64,000 nucleotides of DNA, from assembly GCA_019802505.1 (NCBI GenBank), contig JAFMOC010000087.1:1255001-1319000 (forward strand). Direction: 5' to 3'. The position numbers were made by a program, and so were the translations under genes. Shown in pieces: positions 47,264-64,000 of this stretch. The notes beneath the pieces are model-generated. The model was not told where the DNA came from, searched no databases, and worked only from the letters and a program-made list of their open reading frames with translations. Origin of the DNA: Corydoras sp. C115 (Eukaryota > Chordata > Actinopteri > Siluriformes > Callichthyidae). Position 1 is the stretch's first letter. Each line of letters opens with the position of its first letter.

Positions 47264-47925
47264 ATCGGTCAAAAGTTTGGACACGCCTTTTTGCTCCATT
47301 TCCCCCACTTATCATAAAGATGGACTTTCCCCAATTACTATTTTTTGTTAGTCTCCTGTTGGTTATCTGTTGTTCAGGATCATCAATTTGGGTGGTGGAT
47401 TGTTTATTGTCATTAGGGGCAAGGTAGCTCAGTGGTTAGGGTGTTGGGTTATCAATCTGAAGGTTGTGGGTTCAAGTTACCAATGTGGGTCCTTGAACAA
47501 GACCCTTAACCCTCATTGCTCCAGGGATGTTGTGATTAACCCTGTGCTCACCTTGTAAGTCGCTTTGGATAAAAGCGTCAGCAAAATGACCAAATTATTA
47601 TTATTATTATTATTTCTGCAGTGACACCGAAGTGGTGAGGGGTTTTCAGTACAGCAGTGCTGCTGTAGCTTCATTTCTCCATCTCAGTGACACTGCTGGG
47701 TTGGGAATAATGCACCCACCAAATAATCCCTGCTCTGTGATGGTACTATTGGGGTTCTGACCATTAGAACCGAGTAAAGGGGACGTACACAGTATGTACT
47801 GTAGAAGACAAACAAATGAACAAGTCTGGAAAACAGATCTTTACAGGAAGTGGAACTGAGAACATGGACAACAAGTGAGGCAAAAATAAGGCGTGTCCAA
47901 ACTTTTGACTAGCACTGTATAGTTC
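47264..47925 (+). mobile_element. MITE-M copy with both inverted ends, carrying a SINE-B
   Basis: The left end (ACAGTATCGGTCAAAAGTTT, GGACACGCC) is the near-perfect reverse complement of the right end (GGCGTGTCCAAACTTTTGAC then TAGCACTGTA). The ends resemble those of Tc1-like elements. No transposase frame is present. Confidence 0.85.
47414..47607 (+). mobile_element. SINE-B copy nested in MITE-M
   Basis: Runs from GGGCAAGGTAGCTCAGTGG to an (ATT)n tail. The intact MITE copy at 12575 shows the empty site between TTGTCATT and TCTGCAG. Confidence 0.9.
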
Positions 47926-48432
47926 AGACTAGGCCTTAAAGCTAATATAGTTTATGTTGCATTATATGCATGTGAATGGCTATGCATCAGGTCTGTGTGA
48001 TGCACCCAATTCATTTTAAAAGCCAGTCACTCACTCAGCAGTCAGCATTCCCTGTGCATGCAAACGTGATGTAAGCTACCTGCACATCGGGGGTTTGCTG
48101 GTATTGTGACTGACCTGGTTGCCCATCCAATTCAGGTTCCCTGTGTCCGCAGATGCGCATTTACGAAATCAACATGCATGCTGATATTACAAAACCCGGA
48201 CGCCAGTTTCAGCAATATGTCTTGCTGTTAACATACATTGAGCAAGAACAGCCGCTGAAGTAAATAACACACTGCAAAAAATAAGAAAAATTAACACAAT
48301 TCAAGAAAAAAAAAAAGGACATGAACCAAGCAAATTATCTGTCAGTATAGTGAGTATTTATCTTATTAAATAAAATTTCTTAACATAAGAAAATTAAAAA
48401 TTAATTATTTACCTTACTTTGAAATCTTTTCA

Positions 48433-48634
48433 GGGCGTGGTAGCTCAATGGTTCGGGTGTTGGGGTATCAATCTGAATTGGGGGTTTAAATCCCAGGTCC
48501 ACTGAAGTTACCAATGTGGGTCCTTGAGCAAGACCATTAACCCTCATTGCTGCAGGGATGCTGTGATTAACCCTGTGCTCACCTTGTAAGTGGCTTTGGA
48601 TAAAAGCGTCCAATAAATGACTAAATGTAAATGT
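48433..48634 (+). mobile_element. SINE-B copy
   Basis: Complete forward copy with box A, box B region and AAATGTAAATG tail. Confidence 0.88.
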
Positions 48635-48902
48635 TTTCATGTCAAAAACAAGGTTTGGTACGCATTAAGATTTTCTGATTTGTTACGTTTTAGTTTAAGT
48701 TTTAAGTTTTTTTGCAGTGCACAAAAGTCATGTTATTTCAGTAATGGTTCTAATTTCAATTTGACTAAACGTCTTCAAAGAACTAAAATAGGGCAAAAGT
48801 CAAACCAATGTGCAGAGCTCATCAAAAAAAAGTGGAGGTGGCCGAAACCTCCATATTAACCCTTATAATGCTGGAACTGGATGTTCAGAAAACTTATTTA
48901 TA

Positions 48903-49103
48903 TTATATTTGGTCATTTATTGGACACTTTTATCCAAAGCGACTTACAAAATGAGCACAGGGTTCATCACAACATCCCTGGAGCAATGAGGGTTAAGGGT
49001 CTTGCTCAAGGATCCACATTGGTAACTTCAGTGGACCTGGGATTTGAAACCCCAACCTTCAGATTGTAAGCCCAACACCCTAACCACTGAGCTACCACGT
49101 CTT
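48903..49103 (-). mobile_element. SINE-B copy
   Basis: Complete reversed copy ending in ACCACTGAGCTACCACG. Confidence 0.88.
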
Positions 49104-49279
49104 TATGGCCATGTCTGGTGCACACATGCGTTTCCTCAAATGATTTAATTCTGCTGAAATCAGAGGTTCTAAACATTAAGGTTGAACTTATGGATCTTGG
49201 AGAAAACACTGGAGGGGTTTAACTGCAACAAACGAAGGCTCATTTACATAAAATAAAAAAATAACAAGGTTTTTCACAT

Positions 49280-50115
49280 TTCTTATTTATTAAGATACTG
49301 TTCAGTTGATTTCGATGGACTGTGATTTCCAGTAAGAACATGTTTCCTTCAGAAAGTTGAAATATCCCGTGAAACCCCCCCCACCCATGGGAGTTTCACA
49401 CCTCTGAGCAGGTCAGGCACTGTGGAACTGTGTGTTTGTATATATACACGTGTGTATGTGCGTGTCTGTAATGCATTACTGTCATTATAAATACATTCCT
49501 CAGCATGTCAGCTGTTTTCATTGAGGTTTCCCTTCGTTTGGGAGAATTTGTCTCTGTGTTACTGGAAGGCGAACCAGCAGAGTGAATTCAGGTTACGCTG
49601 CAAGCTCACTGTACAATTGATTCAGCATCTGTGCATTTGGCAGATGGGGATGTGCGACAGTTCCTGGCATATTGATAACTCAGATACGAAACCATTTCCT
49701 GTTTTTGAAATGCACATGAAGAATGTCTGCAAGATTCTCATTTGAAAAAACGATGACATTGATGCTGTAGCTAAATCAACTGAAGATAGATCAGTGATAC
49801 AGGAGAATTCCCTCATTACAGATTAATTTAATATCAAAACTCGTTTAGTCTTCAAGTATAAAATCTGACTCACATTCTCAGCTCCACTCAAAGCTCAGTG
49901 CTGTACCTTTCTTTGTTTCCCAGACGAATTAATACTCATTCTTCCACGACGAGACCCAGAAGTATACATAACGCTTACCTTAAAAACTACCTGCCAGCCA
50001 GCATTAGTTCTATAGTGAAAGTACACAGCACGTAGTCTTACACTATGGACATGCTAGCTAAGAAATATGGACGATTAATCTTGATTACATCAGAGAATCA
50101 AAGGGACGGGGTGCT
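49280..50115 (-). other. Probable 3' UTR of ACADVL
   Basis: An AATAAA on the minus strand at about 49283-49288 lies roughly 830 bp past the stop. No coding signal is seen between. It faces the convergent GPCR gene. Confidence 0.35.
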
Positions 50116-62117
<12,002 letters not shown>

Positions 62118-62143
62118 CTGAGCAAATAAAAAAAAAAAAAAAA

Positions 62144-62232
62144 ACAGTCTACAATTATAAAACTACAAAGTCCATCTATATGAAAAGACCAGCGTCTTTG
62201 GCGGTGTGTCCAGACTTTTGTCATACAGTCTT
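62144..62232 (+). mobile_element. MITE-M 3' fragment
   Basis: ACAGTCTACAATTATAAAAC then GTGTGTCCAGACTTTTGTCA aligns with the right part of the 3150 copy. It lies within 30 bp of the ACADVL exon 11 acceptor. Confidence 0.55.
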
Positions 62233-62711
62233 TTGCGGACATTAAATGACTCAAACTGATAGAGTGACATCATGAAACCACCATCATTCAAAGAAAAGGT
62301 GAAAAACACCTGAGTGCTATACATGCAATGAGATTCTACAAAGCCTGCAAAAATGTTTACAGGGCATTAGAAAAAAATTCCACATCTGTCCATTTTCTCA
62401 CAGGCGCTGCTGTCTTTGTCAGTGTGGTTAGAAGAAGCATGCACGCTCAAAGGCATCCTGCTAAGAAGCTTGATTGGAACCGCAACCACACGACTCACTG
62501 TGTACATTTAGCATCTTATAGAACTGAAAACTTTTCGTTTCAGGCAAACTTGAAGATTAAGCATTTTTAAATGACTGCTGACTGAACATGCCGTATATCT
62601 GAGGTGTAACTATATTCCGTCAAGCGTTCTTTATTAAGTAGAACATCTGGAAAAGAATAAATATCAGGAAAAAAAAAAGTCGTAAAAAAGAATATAGAAT
62701 CAAATTTCTCC

Positions 62712-62926
62712 AATTTCAAAAAAATGGATTTGAAGGTGAATTGGCTGCTCTAAATTGCCCCTATATAGTGTCTGTGAGAGAGTGTGTGCCCAACAGTGGA
62801 TTGGCATCCTGTCCTGTGTGCATCTGCCCAGCACCTGAAACGTCTCCCCCAGGATGGGCATGGGGAACCCCCCCCCACCCCACGACCCTAGTCTATAGAT
62901 TAGGATTAAGCAGAAGATAACGAGAT
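62712..62926 (+). mobile_element. Old diverged V-SINE 3' half
   Basis: GGTGAATTGGCTGCTCTAAA, GTGGATTGGCATCCTGTCCT and GGATGGGCATGGGGAACC words; no head. Confidence 0.72.
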
Positions 62927-63763
62927 GAGACTATATGGATTAAGATAATGAAACACCTGGTGCAGCTGAAACCCCCGTTGAGCTATCAACAGCTTAACTC
63001 TTGTTGAAATGATCTAAGAAAGGAATTGAAATACACATCCAAGCTACAGTATAGAGAAATGTTCAGATAACAGGAGATTCGTATAAAATTTGTCTCAAGC
63101 AATCGTTTAAGCAAGTTCACGTTCTCAGTACGAAAGCCAATCCATGTTTACTTTTAAGCTTTTGCAATAAAACTCTGGTCATCGAAACTGTGGCTGTGAT
63201 TGAATCCTGTTAAGGGACTGAGTTAATGTTAAACGAAGTCAGCTGTTGGCAATAAGGTCAAAAAAAAAAAAAAAAAAGATTCTAAATGTTTAAAACTGTC
63301 AGCTCGAAGCTGTGGGAGCAGCCGGCGGTTCAGAGCAAGCGGGGGAATTTCCCCCGCAGAGAGCTTGTTAACAGAGGAAGTGAGGGTGGAATGGGTATCG
63401 AGGGGGATGTGGCAAAACCCTTAAGGCTAAAACAACATGGGACACTACCTCATAACCTGTAAATAATTCACGAAATGAAAGCAAACTTCAATTCTACCAG
63501 AAAAAAGACAATCTCCAGTGTGCAGGAATGAATTCTGAGGAACAGCAATGCAAATCCTATAATTGGGATCAGTTAATTAATCCCAATATTATTAGGAATG
63601 AAAATAATGAGGTCGGATTGATTATATAAGACTGGCATTGCTGTTGGACCGCCCCCAACTAGATGAGCAGAACTGCCTACTGTTTCTGCAACAGTATTGT
63701 ATGTGATGGACAGGTTGATCACGAGAAAGGGGTTTTGAAACACAAGGAAAGCTGTTCACATAT
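62927..63763 (-). other. ACADVL intron sequence with a GC-rich patch
   Basis: The next upstream ACADVL exon was searched for and not seen. A GC-rich patch at 63300-63420 contains a 19-bp near-palindrome (63339-63357). Confidence 0.5.
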
Positions 63764-64000
63764 TCCATCCATCCATTATCTTCCGCTTTATCCTCTATTA
63801 GGGTCGCGGGGGGGTGGGGGGGTTCCCCATGCCCATCCAGGGGAGAACATTTCGGGCGCTGGGCAAATACACCCAGAACAGGACGCCAATCTATCACAGG
63901 GCACACACTCACTCACACAGACACACTCTATATGGGGCAATTTGGAGAACTCAATTGACTTGACCCATGTTTTTGGACTGTGGGAGGAAACCGGAGAACC
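63764..64000 (-). mobile_element. V-SINE copy running off the window
   Basis: Reversed, (ATCC)n tail through the core. The head lies beyond the end of the window. Confidence 0.92.

Overview
The window looks like nuclear DNA of a ray-finned fish. Genes are split into many small exons with GT-AG introns, an odorant-receptor-131-like GPCR is present, and the AT-rich background is packed with tRNA-headed SINEs whose core matches the V-SINE (DANA/HE1/Mermaid) superfamily. An otophysan such as a catfish is a guess. No prokaryotic features, CRISPR arrays or phage genes were seen.

Four protein-coding genes can be supported by exon-by-exon reconstruction. (1) On the minus strand, 691-14360 holds a complete 22-exon ABR/BCR-family gene (DH-PH-C2-RhoGAP). 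All exon phases fit and give 771 codons plus stop. (2) On the minus strand, 23759-30820 holds the three coding exons of a 125-residue PLAC8/cornifelin-family protein. A probable noncoding first exon and CpG-rich promoter with CCAAT and CRE motifs lie near 35300-35480. (3) On the plus strand, 41855-46433 holds a rhodopsin-class receptor of the fish odorant-receptor-131-like type. The GC-rich main exon is probably spliced to a small last exon, giving 333 residues ending in a class I PDZ motif. (4) On the minus strand, 50116-62117 holds the 3' part of ACADVL, matching human exons 11-20. The 5' exons lie beyond the window or were not found. The exon equivalent to human exon 11 has one extra T, which breaks the frame.

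The receptor gene and ACADVL are convergent. Everything else is introns, spacer and repeats. About 40 V-SINE copies or fragments occur in both orientations, many with clear 10-16 bp target-site duplications (TSDs). There are also about a dozen copies of a second tRNA-derived SINE (here SINE-B), four or five copies of a non-autonomous DNA transposon with Tc1-like inverted ends (here MITE-M), several (TA)n/(CA)n microsatellites, and a CA/GA-rich satellite just upstream of the receptor gene.

The genes do not form a pathway: small-GTPase regulation, a PLAC8 protein, a chemoreceptor-like GPCR and mitochondrial fatty-acid oxidation are simply neighbours. I found no evidence of a new multi-gene system. 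The most useful observations are the divergent ABR/BCR paralogue, the spliced receptor tail, the ACADVL frameshift, and the unusual SINE arrangements (tandem copies with repeated target sites, and one copy with a duplication of about 62 bp).
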